From Desulfobulbus sp. (GTDB lineage Bacteria; Desulfobacterota; Desulfobulbia; Desulfobulbales; Desulfobulbaceae), in assembly GCA_028684915.1 (NCBI GenBank), contig JAQUEZ010000017.1:1-59976 (forward strand): 59,976 nt of DNA. Direction: 5' to 3'. The number at the start of each line of letters is the position of its first letter. Position 1 is the first letter of the stretch. Of the stretch, positions 27,039 to 35,314 are shown piece by piece. The position numbers and the translations under genes were made by a program. Under the pieces are notes generated by a model. The model saw only the letters and a program-made list of their open reading frames with translations, ran no database searches and was not told where the DNA came from.

Positions 27039-29420
27039 ATGGCCATGGGTTCACAGCAACTTGCTGAAGATTTTGCTCAACTCAAAGATTTTTTAGAGCT
27101 TTATCCCAACATTGTTCTTCTGAAAGCCGAAGGCCAACCACCGGACAACTATGAGATCGAGTATACCATACGTGGCTATTCCCGCGATGAAAGCAACAAC
27201 ATCACCATAGCCTCCAATCACCGTATACGCGTTAGCCTCCCGTTTGGCTACCCCCATTTTGCACCAATCGCCAAACCCCTCTCCCCCATTTTTCATCCCG
27301 ACTTTGACCCGGCAGCTATTCGCATCGCCGATCAGTGGCAAAAGAACCCCTCTCTTCCGGAATTGATCCTTCATATCGGCGAGCTTATCTGCGGCAGCGC
27401 CTATAGCGTCGACGATCCCTTTAACCAAGAAGCTGCCGACTGGTATAAAAGTCACGCTGATCAGCTGCCACTTGACACCTTAAGCCTGGCCGATATCCAA
27501 GAGACCGACGTACGCCTTGATGATCTGGTCGACGATACCTTTGCCTCCCTTGGCCTGGAAAACGATGACTTCCTTGCTCCGGAGAAAGCCTCTGACCCAT
27601 CTGAAGTCGATTATATTCGAGAGTTGGTGGCACAAAACGAAATTTTTGCCGCCAACAAACTACTCTCCGACCTACCGATCAATGCGGAGTTTCCTGATCG
27701 GGATGATATTCAACAAAATATAGGCAAGATCCTGCGCAAAACCGACCAACTCTTTAAACTAGCCGAGCAGCTTGAGGACATGGCTAAGTTTGACGAGGCA
27801 TTGGAGGTCACCGAAAACCTGTTGGCCATCGCCTCGGATGCACCGGGCGCGGAATCCCTGCGCAACCGTATTCAACAATCGTATCAATTGGCTCAATCCG
27901 CCGGGCTCCACGACATTGAAGAAACGCCCGCGAAACAGTCGTCTGCCCTAGAATCTCCCCCCGTACAGGGGAAAACGAAGGGTAAAGCCAAAGGCAGTGT
28001 CAAGCTAAGCGGCGGCGGTATCCCTCTCAAGCCGATCCTCTTTGCCATGCTCTTTCTTGGCCTTTGCGTCGGAACGATCTCGCTCTACTTCAAGGATCAG
28101 AACACGTTGAGCCAATCCCAGGCCAACCTCCTTAAAGGGCAGTTGCTGCTGGATAAAAAGCAGTTTGATGCCGCCCAGGACGCTCTGGAATCGGCAAAAC
28201 AATCGCTTTCCAATCTGACCATTCTTCGCTTTCGTAAAAGTGCTTATGAGCAGGGAATCCTTACCTTAATTGCCTCACCCGAGCTGCAGGAAGGGCTTAA
28301 AGGACGAATATTGTATGAAGGCGAGTATATTGCCGCAGATGCAGCCGCAGCCCTGAAAGAGCTCAACGTCTTGACCGAACAGGGACAATCATTGGCCAAG
28401 CAAAATAAAATCAATGATGCCTTGATTTTGTACCGCCAGGCCTACCAATTTATCCAGGACCATAACCTGCTTAAACAGCAGGATCCCATTAAAGAAATTA
28501 TTCAATCTCTAGAATTGCAGCAGACGCTCTCCGTGGCTGAGCGCGCAGAGCTGAATAAAAATTGGGAGCAAGCCGCCGAGGCGTATCGCAAGGCCCTTTC
28601 CCTTTCGTCAAATATTCAATCGCTGGGGACTATCCGCGATATCACCCATCGCCTAACTGCCGCCACCTTTCGCCATGATCTTGATCAATCCAAAAAGGCC
28701 TTTACCCAAGCCCAATGGGAGGAAACCATTCGTTTCCTTGAACAGGCCCAGGCAACCATTGATGCCAACCCTACGGTGGTCTCCGATAAAGAGCGGCGCG
28801 ATCTGCACAAACTTCTTGTCAACGCTCGCCTTTACCTCATGCTTTCAAGAGCACGTGAAGCCTATGAAGGGAAAAACTGGACCCAGGCTGTTGAGGAATA
28901 CCAAGGTGCGTTAAAGCTACTCAACAATGAGCCGGACAGTACGGATGACCTTGTCAGCGATTCCGTTGATAAGATTGCCCGAACCCTGCTCATGGTGCAA
29001 ATTGCCCAACTGCAGGACAGCGTCCTCATTGCTGAAAGCAACGGCGACAGCCCTGTAGTTATATCCCAGAGTAGAAAGATCCAGCGCTTAATTCAAGAAA
29101 GCAAATTTGCCGGCGACCCGTCAGTGAAGACGATCAGCCAAAAAGTCGGTGAAAAAATTGCGACTCATCAGGATATCCTGAGCCAAAATGAAAAAATCCG
29201 CTGGCTGGAGGAGCATTTCGAAGAGATTTTCCGCAACAACTACCCTACCTTTCGCGGCTCTAAGCTTATGCAGCCCAAGGCGGTTTTTACCAAGAAGGTG
29301 GGCAGCAAAAACCTCTATACCCTGACCTGCGTGGAAAGAAGTCAAGGTTCATCCTCCAAACTGGAGTTGGCCTATATGTATGACCCGGCGACCGGCAAGT
29401 GGTCGGTTCCCAAGGAATAG
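27039..29420 (+). CDS. Membrane protein with an E2-like (UBC-fold) N-terminus and TPR-like C-terminal part
   Basis: The 793 residues seem to have four parts. Residues about 15-140 look like a ubiquitin-conjugating (E2) fold: a helix, strands with LPFGYPHFAP (Tyr71-Pro72), the HP pair at 86-87, a Trp at 100, then a helix and PFNQEAADWY at 127-136. The catalytic cysteine position reads I-R-I (Arg95), so it would be inactive. Residues 185-290 are helical. A Lys/Gly-rich stretch at 310-323 precedes one membrane span (about 330-351), so the N-terminus should face the cytoplasm. Residues 355-790 are helical repeats of TPR type, probably periplasmic. The E2 reading is by eye and needs a profile search. 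The ATG at 27039 has AGG nine bases upstream. Confidence 0.65.
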   Translation: MAMGSQQLAEDFAQLKDFLELYPNIVLLKAEGQPPDNYEIEYTIRGYSRDESNNITIASNHRIRVSLPFGYPHFAPIAKPLSPIFHPDFDPAAIRIADQWQKNPSLPELILHIGELICGSAYSVDDPFNQEAADWYKSHADQLPLDTLSLADIQETDVRLDDLVDDTFASLGLENDDFLAPEKASDPSEVDYIRELVAQNEIFAANKLLSDLPINAEFPDRDDIQQNIGKILRKTDQLFKLAEQLEDMAKFDEALEVTENLLAIASDAPGAESLRNRIQQSYQLAQSAGLHDIEETPAKQSSALESPPVQGKTKGKAKGSVKLSGGGIPLKPILFAMLFLGLCVGTISLYFKDQNTLSQSQANLLKGQLLLDKKQFDAAQDALESAKQSLSNLTILRFRKSAYEQGILTLIASPELQEGLKGRILYEGEYIAADAAAALKELNVLTEQGQSLAKQNKINDALILYRQAYQFIQDHNLLKQQDPIKEIIQSLELQQTLSVAERAELNKNWEQAAEAYRKALSLSSNIQSLGTIRDITHRLTAATFRHDLDQSKKAFTQAQWEETIRFLEQAQATIDANPTVVSDKERRDLHKLLVNARLYLMLSRAREAYEGKNWTQAVEEYQGALKLLNNEPDSTDDLVSDSVDKIARTLLMVQIAQLQDSVLIAESNGDSPVVISQSRKIQRLIQESKFAGDPSVKTISQKVGEKIATHQDILSQNEKIRWLEEHFEEIFRNNYPTFRGSKLMQPKAVFTKKVGSKNLYTLTCVERSQGSSSKLELAYMYDPATGKWSVPKE

Positions 29421-29450
29421 AGACCACCACCGATTCATGCCCGCCGCGGC

Positions 29451-30422
29451 CTAAATCAGGAAACGAAATTCTCCTTTTCCCAACAAATCGTGCAGGTGCA
29501 GGATTCCTAAAAGACAGCCTTGCTCACTGATGACAGCTAAAACCGTGATTTCATGCTGCTGCAGGATACTGAGGGCGTCAGCGGCCATCAGATCACTGGA
29601 AATAGCAAGCGGGTGACGGGTCATGGCCTCTGCCAGGGGAATATTCGTATAATTTTTCCCAGAGGAAAGCATTCGCCGAACATCGCCATCAGTGACGATC
29701 CCCAGCAGGGTTTCCTGTTCATCGGTCACAAAAACTGCACCTAAATTTTTCCGATTCAACTCCGCGACCGTCTCGGCCATAGTTGCACTCGCCACCACCT
29801 TGGGGACGTCACTGCCGGTAAGCATGACCTCACGAATGGCCACTTTCAAACGTGCTCCAAGGCTTCCCCCGGGATGATTTCGACGAAAATCTTCTGCCTT
29901 GAATTGTTTACGATTCAGCAGTGCAACTGCCAGGGCATCACCCATGGCCAGAGTAGCCGTGGTTGAAGTGGTGGGTGCGAGGCCAAGCGGGCAAGCCTCT
30001 CGGGGAATCGCCACATTGAGCGTTACCTGTGCATGCCTGGCTAAGGTGGAATCAGTTCTTCCACAGATGGCGATGATAGGGTTTGAGCGTTCTTTGATCG
30101 AGGAGAGGAGGCGGTTGAGCTCCGAGGTCTCACCGGAGTAGGAAATACCAAGCACCACGTCGGTTGGCGCGACCATTCCCAAATCACCATGCATAGCTTC
30201 AACTGGATGCAAAAAGAGCGAAGGGGTTCCCGTCGAGTTGAGGGTGGCTGAAATCTTCTGTCCCACAAGGCCGGACTTGCCGATTCCCGTCACCACCAGA
30301 CGGCTTGGACAGGCCATGATCAGGTCTACGGCGCGTTCGAACTCCAGGCCGAGATTATCCCGAACCGCGAGTATACCTTCGGCTTCAATGGTCAATACTT
30401 CCTTGGCTAATGCACTACTCAC
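29451..30422 (-). CDS. kdsD: Arabinose-5-phosphate isomerase
   Basis: It converts ribulose 5-phosphate to arabinose 5-phosphate for Kdo of lipopolysaccharide. The protein has an SIS domain (about 30-180) with GIGKSGLVGQKISATLNSTG and the HGDLGM motif, then two CBS domains (about 195-320). I chose the GTG at 30422: an AGGAG site lies seven bases upstream, whereas the TTG at 30428 is too close to it. It follows acuI by two bases, so the two are linked. Confidence 0.94.
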   Translation of the reverse strand: MSSALAKEVLTIEAEGILAVRDNLGLEFERAVDLIMACPSRLVVTGIGKSGLVGQKISATLNSTGTPSLFLHPVEAMHGDLGMVAPTDVVLGISYSGETSELNRLLSSIKERSNPIIAICGRTDSTLARHAQVTLNVAIPREACPLGLAPTTSTTATLAMGDALAVALLNRKQFKAEDFRRNHPGGSLGARLKVAIREVMLTGSDVPKVVASATMAETVAELNRKNLGAVFVTDEQETLLGIVTDGDVRRMLSSGKNYTNIPLAEAMTRHPLAISSDLMAADALSILQQHEITVLAVISEQGCLLGILHLHDLLGKGEFRFLI

Positions 30423-30424
30423 AA

Positions 30425-31426
30425 TCAATCTCCTAATTCAACAATACAACGGCCTTTGCTTTTTCCGGCCAGCATCTTTGTAATTTCATCATCCAGCTCC
30501 CCCAGGCCTATGATCCGACACGAGTTCTCCAACCGATCTATTTTCCATTCCCGACTTAATTTCTGCCACACCTGCAACCGCTTATCCATTGGGCAATTTG
30601 CCGAGTAAATGCCCAACAGGTGTACCCCACGGAGGATAAAAGGATAGACATTCAAAGGCAGTTCACCAGAGGCAGCATTACCGCAACAGGTCACAACCCC
30701 ATTAAATCCGGTACCCTTGATAGCCGTAGCCAGGATATCTCCCCCCACAGTGTCGATTACCCCAGCCCACCTTGCCGGAAGCAGTGTACGACCCTTTTCC
30801 GCGAGAAAGGCGGTACGATCAATGACCTCAGCCACACCCAATTCGCTAAGAAACGGGCGCGCTTCTTCCTTACCGGAGACTGCTGTTATCGAATACCCCA
30901 ATTGGGTAAGGAGCAAGGTAGCCACTGTCGCAACGCCGCCGGTTGCACCGGTGACAAGAATGGGCCCCTTTTCCGGGGTCACGCCGTTGGTCTCAAGTCC
31001 CAGGACGCAAAGGGCAGCGGTAAAGCCAGCTGTCCCCAGTTGCATTGTCTGCAAAAAGGAAAGGGGTTGGGGTTTTCGAACAAGCCATTTCCCGGGTACG
31101 CGTACGAATTGCCCAAAACCACCGTCGGTATTCATGCCCAGATCATAGCCGGTGCAGATAACCTCATCCCCTGGCTTCCAGGTGGAATCCGATGAATCAG
31201 CTACAATTCCGGCCGCATCTATCCCTGGAGTATGGGGATACTGCCGTGTAACCCCTTTATTGCCACTTGCGGAAAGGGCATCCTTATAATTAAGCGAGGA
31301 ATAGAACACCTTAACCAGCACATCCCCAGGGGGAAGATCTTCAATGCGCCTGCGTTCTATCGTTCGTTTAATGGTATGTGATCCTTCTTCGGAAACGACA
31401 AAAGCAAGAAACTGATCCTGTTTCAT
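30425..31426 (-). CDS. acuI: YhdH/AcuI-family quinone or acrylyl-CoA oxidoreductase
   Basis: The 333-residue protein has the MDR dehydrogenase layout: a GroES-like N-terminus with SSLNYKDALSASGNKGVTR, and a Rossmann domain with TGATGGVATVA. AcuI members reduce acryloyl-CoA to propionyl-CoA with NADPH, and the near-identical YhdH group is called quinone oxidoreductase; sequence alone does not choose. Zn-binding residues are absent. GGGAG precedes the ATG. It is coupled to kdsD. Confidence 0.85.
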   Translation of the reverse strand: MKQDQFLAFVVSEEGSHTIKRTIERRRIEDLPPGDVLVKVFYSSLNYKDALSASGNKGVTRQYPHTPGIDAAGIVADSSDSTWKPGDEVICTGYDLGMNTDGGFGQFVRVPGKWLVRKPQPLSFLQTMQLGTAGFTAALCVLGLETNGVTPEKGPILVTGATGGVATVATLLLTQLGYSITAVSGKEEARPFLSELGVAEVIDRTAFLAEKGRTLLPARWAGVIDTVGGDILATAIKGTGFNGVVTCCGNAASGELPLNVYPFILRGVHLLGIYSANCPMDKRLQVWQKLSREWKIDRLENSCRIIGLGELDDEITKMLAGKSKGRCIVELGD

Positions 31427-31473
31427 ACGATCTCCCTATTGCGCTCCAAGCGGTCCATTGCCGGTATGTTTTT

Positions 31474-32226
31474 TTACTTGAGGAGCTTATCTTTGGCAGC
31501 AGGCCGTAATTGACCGCCAATGATAACATGTTTATTGCCGGATTCATCAAGGATTGAATAGCGGCCATCAACGGCGATACCTTGTCCGGTCCCATAGATC
31601 GTCTGAGTACCATTTATGTAGCTGACCGGCCTGTGCAATAGGTAATCATAGTTCTGCCATCGGTCGAGCAGAGATTCCAGCTTTTCAGGGAGGGACGCAA
31701 CAAACTCTGTGATTTTCTGGGTGAAACGATCAAGAGCCTGCTCTAGGGGGACTGTTTCCCCAGTCGTTTCGCAGACAGTGGTAACAAGCGCCTGCAAATC
31801 GAGAGGAAAATCACTGAGGCGGCTGTTCATATTAAGGCCAACACCGATGATTACGGTCGGCTGCTGCGGGATAACTCCGCTGTCGAACGAGTTTTCACAA
31901 AGAATTCCCCCCACTTTTTTTTCACCAATATATAAATCGTTGGGCCATTTAATTCTGGCATCAACCGTATACATTTCAAAAAGGACATCCCTGCAGGCAA
32001 GCCCGGTGACAAGGGTAATTAAGGATACAAGTTCAGGGGCCAAATGCGGACGGAGTACGAGGCTGAAATACAAACCCCCAGGGGGTGAGGCAAAACTGCG
32101 TCCATACTGACCCCGTCCTGAATCCTGCGCCTCCGCCCAAATGACCGTTCCACTGGGTACCCCATGAGCAGCCTCTTCTCTGGCTATCCGATTAGTTGAA
32201 TCCGTGTGTTGCACAAAAATCTTCAT
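31474..32226 (-). CDS. birA: Biotin-protein ligase (catalytic form without DNA-binding domain)
   Basis: It attaches biotin to carboxylase carrier domains. The 250 residues contain TDSTNR near the start, the biotin-binding AQDSGRGQYGRSF (GRGQ/GR loop), the KWPNDLY core, and a C-terminal SH3-like domain. The N-terminal helix-turn-helix of E. coli BirA is missing, so it should not act as a repressor. I used the ATG at 32226 with GGGGGAGG upstream; the frame continues to 32244. Confidence 0.93.
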   Translation of the reverse strand: MKIFVQHTDSTNRIAREEAAHGVPSGTVIWAEAQDSGRGQYGRSFASPPGGLYFSLVLRPHLAPELVSLITLVTGLACRDVLFEMYTVDARIKWPNDLYIGEKKVGGILCENSFDSGVIPQQPTVIIGVGLNMNSRLSDFPLDLQALVTTVCETTGETVPLEQALDRFTQKITEFVASLPEKLESLLDRWQNYDYLLHRPVSYINGTQTIYGTGQGIAVDGRYSILDESGNKHVIIGGQLRPAAKDKLLK

Positions 32227-32242
32227 CTTTGCCTCCCCCAAC

Positions 32243-32277
32243 AAAAAAAAAGCAGAGATCCCAAAGGAACCTCTGCT
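32243..32277 (-). terminator. Terminator of the dsrABD operon
   Basis: On the minus strand, a stem AGCAGAG.../...CTCTGCT (with weaker pairs toward a three-base loop) is followed by nine T. It lies about 40 bp after the dsrD stop and before birA. Confidence 0.85.
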
Positions 32278-32313
32278 AATTACAACGCCGAAAATTTAGA
32301 AAAAGGAGACGGC

Positions 32314-32544
32314 TTATTTTTCCTCATCCTGAATACGATCAGGACGTGCATACATAGTGGTAGAACCGGAGGACCAGAACATCAGCTCACCCTCGGTAAC
32401 CAATGCATTGGCAATTTTTTTCAGCTCACGCGGTTTGGTATCCGGATCGCAAGCATAAAAATCTTTGATGTACAGCTGCGGTTTAGGAGAAGTTTTAGCC
32501 TTTTCAATAATGGCTTTTTTCAATTCTTCAACGCTAAGTGCCAT
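32314..32544 (-). CDS. dsrD: Dissimilatory sulfite reductase-associated protein DsrD
   Basis: The 76-residue protein has a winged-helix-like fold (VEELKKAIIEKAK...KPRELKKIANALVTEGEL) and is found only next to dsrAB of sulfite-reducing bacteria; published work reports that it raises the activity of DsrAB. I chose the ATG at 32544, which has AAGGAG eight bases upstream; a longer frame opens at 32574. A perfect hairpin separates it from dsrB, which may give it a different transcript level. Confidence 0.95.
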   Translation of the reverse strand: MALSVEELKKAIIEKAKTSPKPQLYIKDFYACDPDTKPRELKKIANALVTEGELMFWSSGSTTMYARPDRIQDEEK

Positions 32545-32581
32545 AATGCGCTCCTTAAAATGTGTGTTCAACACATAAAAT

Positions 32582-32609
32582 GATCGGCCCTCGAAAATGA
32601 GGGCCGATC
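32582..32609 (-). promoter_or_regulatory. Intercistronic hairpin between dsrB and dsrD
   Basis: A perfect 11-base stem GATCGGCCCTC/GAGGGCCGATC with a six-base loop lies 15 bases after the dsrB stop. On the minus (coding) strand it is followed by ATTTTATG, a weak T run, so it may be a leaky terminator, a processing site or an end that protects the dsrAB message. Confidence 0.6.
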
Positions 32610-32624
32610 AAAAAATACCTACAA

Positions 32625-33764
32625 TTACTTCGTGTACGCGGCAGTATGACTGGTGTATTTGAACTGGGTGGTGGTCCGCCAGGTATCGTACGCCAGACGA
32701 TAGTCGTCGATGGATTTCTCGGTGAAAGGAATTCCGGTTTTCTCAAAGAATTTCTCCCAACCGATACGCTCTGCCCACTCACCAATACGCTCATACTTCT
32801 TCGCATCCTTGGCATAGGCCTCAAGGATCTGCCGGACAACTGCGACAGTCTCAGGCCAGCGCGGGGTAGTGTTCGGCAAGAAGGGAACGATCAGTTTGGA
32901 AAATTTCGGAGCAGATTTCCGGTTGGAAACCTTACCACCGACCAGAATGGCAATACCGTCACCGTCCGGATCAGCAAGGGGCATGGCCGGGCACATGGTG
33001 TAGCAGTTACCGCAGAACATACAACGCTCTGCATTAACCTTAACCGATTTCACTTCCTCTCCGTTTATGGTCGCCTTGGCAGGCTTAACAGCACCCAACG
33101 GACAGGCGGAAATGGCCAGAGGGATCTCGCAGACACCACTTACGCGGGCATCATCGATCATCGGCGGCTTACGATGGATACCGAGGATAGCGATATCGGA
33201 TGCATGAACAGCACCACACATGTTCAGACAACAGGCCAGAGCGATACGAACCTGTGCCGGCAGAGTCATGGAACCAAAGTACTCGAACAGGTCATCCATA
33301 ACGGCCTTAACCGGACCGGAAGCATCAGTTGCCGGGGTATGACAGTGTACCCAGCCCTGGGTGTGAACGATGTTGGTTACACAAGCGCCGGTACCACCGA
33401 TCGGGAACTTATTGCCATAGGCTTTGATGGTCTCTTTCAGAGGAGCAACTTTGTCCTCAGAGTCAACCATAAACTCTACGTTGTTACGAGTGGTGAAACG
33501 AACATAACCACCACAATGCTTGTCTGCGATATCGCAGATGTCGCGAACGTAGTTGATGGTTACCAGACGGGGGGAACCACAACGTACGGTGAATACTTTG
33601 GCACCGGATTCGGCAACGTGTACAAGAACGCCTGGCTCCAGGATCTCATGATAAAGCCAGGTTCCTTTATTCTCTTTGATGACTGGCGGCAGGAAGTCTC
33701 CGTAGTAGCGCGGTCCCAAGTCGGTAATCCGACCTACCATAGGATTTTTCGGATCGTAACCCAT
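32625..33764 (-). CDS. dsrB: Dissimilatory sulfite reductase subunit beta
   Basis: With DsrA it forms the alpha2beta2 siroheme enzyme that takes six-electron reduction of sulfite to sulfide in the cytoplasm. The 379 residues have the siroheme-cluster cysteines in CCLNMCG near 180 and a ferredoxin-type cluster in [16 protein letters not shown] near 255. The ATG has AAGGAG nine bases upstream. It begins 52 bp after dsrA. The dsrD neighbour marks the reductive form. Confidence 0.98.
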   Translation of the reverse strand: MGYDPKNPMVGRITDLGPRYYGDFLPPVIKENKGTWLYHEILEPGVLVHVAESGAKVFTVRCGSPRLVTINYVRDICDIADKHCGGYVRFTTRNNVEFMVDSEDKVAPLKETIKAYGNKFPIGGTGACVTNIVHTQGWVHCHTPATDASGPVKAVMDDLFEYFGSMTLPAQVRIALACCLNMCGAVHASDIAILGIHRKPPMIDDARVSGVCEIPLAISACPLGAVKPAKATINGEEVKSVKVNAERCMFCGNCYTMCPAMPLADPDGDGIAILVGGKVSNRKSAPKFSKLIVPFLPNTTPRWPETVAVVRQILEAYAKDAKKYERIGEWAERIGWEKFFEKTGIPFTEKSIDDYRLAYDTWRTTTQFKYTSHTAAYTK

Positions 33765-33816
33765 TATAGTATCTCCTTATAAAGTGAATCCGTTTGCGTG
33801 GATTGATGACAATAAA

Positions 33817-35103
33817 TTAGGCGGCGTGACGTTTTCTGAACTCAACGACATCACGCTCCCAGCCACCAGGTACTTCCTCTTCCTTCCAGAAGACATAGGG
33901 GTTGGAACGCGGCTCTTTTACATGCTGCGGCAGGGCCTCAACTTCCATTACGCTGAGGAAGGTGGGCAGACCGATACGCTGCATGGTCTCACCGACACGC
34001 TCACGGTTCTTACCAACTTCCATCCACCAATCCCAAACCTTCTCAATCACGTCGACGAGATCTTCGAAATCGTTTTCTGCAGTAACATTGATGAAAGGGA
34101 TAACCAAAGTGGCGAACTGCGCACCATCAAGGATCGGAGCTTTTGCACCGATACAGATGGAAGCACCTTTCTCTGCGCCAGGACGGAGGGCGCGCGGCAT
34201 AACGTTGATGCAATGCATACAACGGGTACACTCAGAGTTGTCAATCTTCAGCTCACTGCCTTCCATCCACATACATTGGGTCGGGCAGAGATCGATAACC
34301 TCTTTCTGAATATCGAAAGCACCCCAGTTTCCACCCTTATGGGCGCCACCGTTGGACGGGTAGCCTTCGGCACCTGCGATATATTGCTGAACTGCAGCCT
34401 GGTCGATACGGATATCGTCTTTCCAGGTACCAATAACAGCAAAGTCGGAACGAGCGATAGCGGCAACACAGTCGTTCGGACAACCGGAAAATTTAAATTT
34501 AAACTTGTAAGGGAAGGCCGGGCGATGAATTTCGTCCTGATAACGCTGGGTCAGGCTGTTGCAAGCTTCCTGCGCATCGTAGCAAGCCCACTCACAGCGG
34601 GAATCACCCAGACAGCAAGCCGGGGTACGCAGGTTGGAACCAGATCCACCAAGATCCTGCTTCAGGTCATGGGTCAGATCCCAGAACAACAGCTCCAGAT
34701 TCTCGGTACGGGTTCCGAGGAAGATCATGTCACCGGTGGAACCATGGAGGTTGGTTACACCAGAACCGTATTTCTCCCACAGGTTCATCAGTGCGCGCAG
34801 GTTCTCGGTGGAGTAGTACAGACCGGAAGGCTGAGCGATACGAACGGTATGGAAATGCTCTACGCCGGGAAACTGTTGAGGCACGTCGGAATAACGACCA
34901 ACAATACCACCACCATAACCGAAAACACCAACGATTCCGCCGTGTTTCCAATGGGTGATCCGATCTTTGTATGAAAGCTCAAGCTGACCAAGAATGTCCC
35001 AGCACTCAGGCTTAGTTTCTGCCTGCTGCTTGAGGTCGGTGACGAAACTCGGCCATGGACCTTTTTCTAATTCGTCCAATAGAGGCGTTTCATGCTTTGC
35101 CAT
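33817..35103 (-). CDS. dsrA: Dissimilatory sulfite reductase subunit alpha
   Basis: The 428-residue catalytic partner of DsrB. The siroheme-linked 4Fe-4S cysteines fall at C164, C170, C208 and C212, with the spacing of the known enzyme, and a ferredoxin domain follows with CTRCMHC and CPTQC in about residues 270-310. A strong AGGAGG site precedes the ATG. A good promoter lies about 125 bp upstream. The neighbours downstream are dsrB and dsrD. Confidence 0.98.
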   Translation of the reverse strand: MAKHETPLLDELEKGPWPSFVTDLKQQAETKPECWDILGQLELSYKDRITHWKHGGIVGVFGYGGGIVGRYSDVPQQFPGVEHFHTVRIAQPSGLYYSTENLRALMNLWEKYGSGVTNLHGSTGDMIFLGTRTENLELLFWDLTHDLKQDLGGSGSNLRTPACCLGDSRCEWACYDAQEACNSLTQRYQDEIHRPAFPYKFKFKFSGCPNDCVAAIARSDFAVIGTWKDDIRIDQAAVQQYIAGAEGYPSNGGAHKGGNWGAFDIQKEVIDLCPTQCMWMEGSELKIDNSECTRCMHCINVMPRALRPGAEKGASICIGAKAPILDGAQFATLVIPFINVTAENDFEDLVDVIEKVWDWWMEVGKNRERVGETMQRIGLPTFLSVMEVEALPQHVKEPRSNPYVFWKEEEVPGGWERDVVEFRKRHAA

Positions 35104-35228
35104 CAGTGTTCCTCCTAGAGATTATGTGGTTGAAAAATTACCTGTCAATTTGAGTAGCCCGAACGAGAATTGCACGTTAATACAGGCAAGAACGCACAAT
35201 ACTTTATTGAATGCTCATTCAGAAAGCG

Positions 35229-35257
35229 AGCATAAACGTCCGGAAAGTCTTTGTCAA
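35229..35257 (-). promoter_or_regulatory. Sigma-70 promoter of the dsr operon
   Basis: On the minus strand, TTGACA (35252-35257) and TATGCT (35229-35234) are separated by exactly 17 bases. This would start the transcript near 35222, giving about a 120-base leader before dsrA. Confidence 0.7.
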
Positions 35258-35314
35258 CAAAAAACCATAAGCCATTGCCACACCAAGAAAACAGCCATGC
35301 CATAAGCCTTTAGC

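Noticed and set aside
32646..34974. Long plus-strand open frames (378 and 396 codons) opposite dsrB and dsrA
   Set aside because: They are antisense shadows of the dsr genes, lack ribosome sites and have compositions that mirror dsrAB codons.
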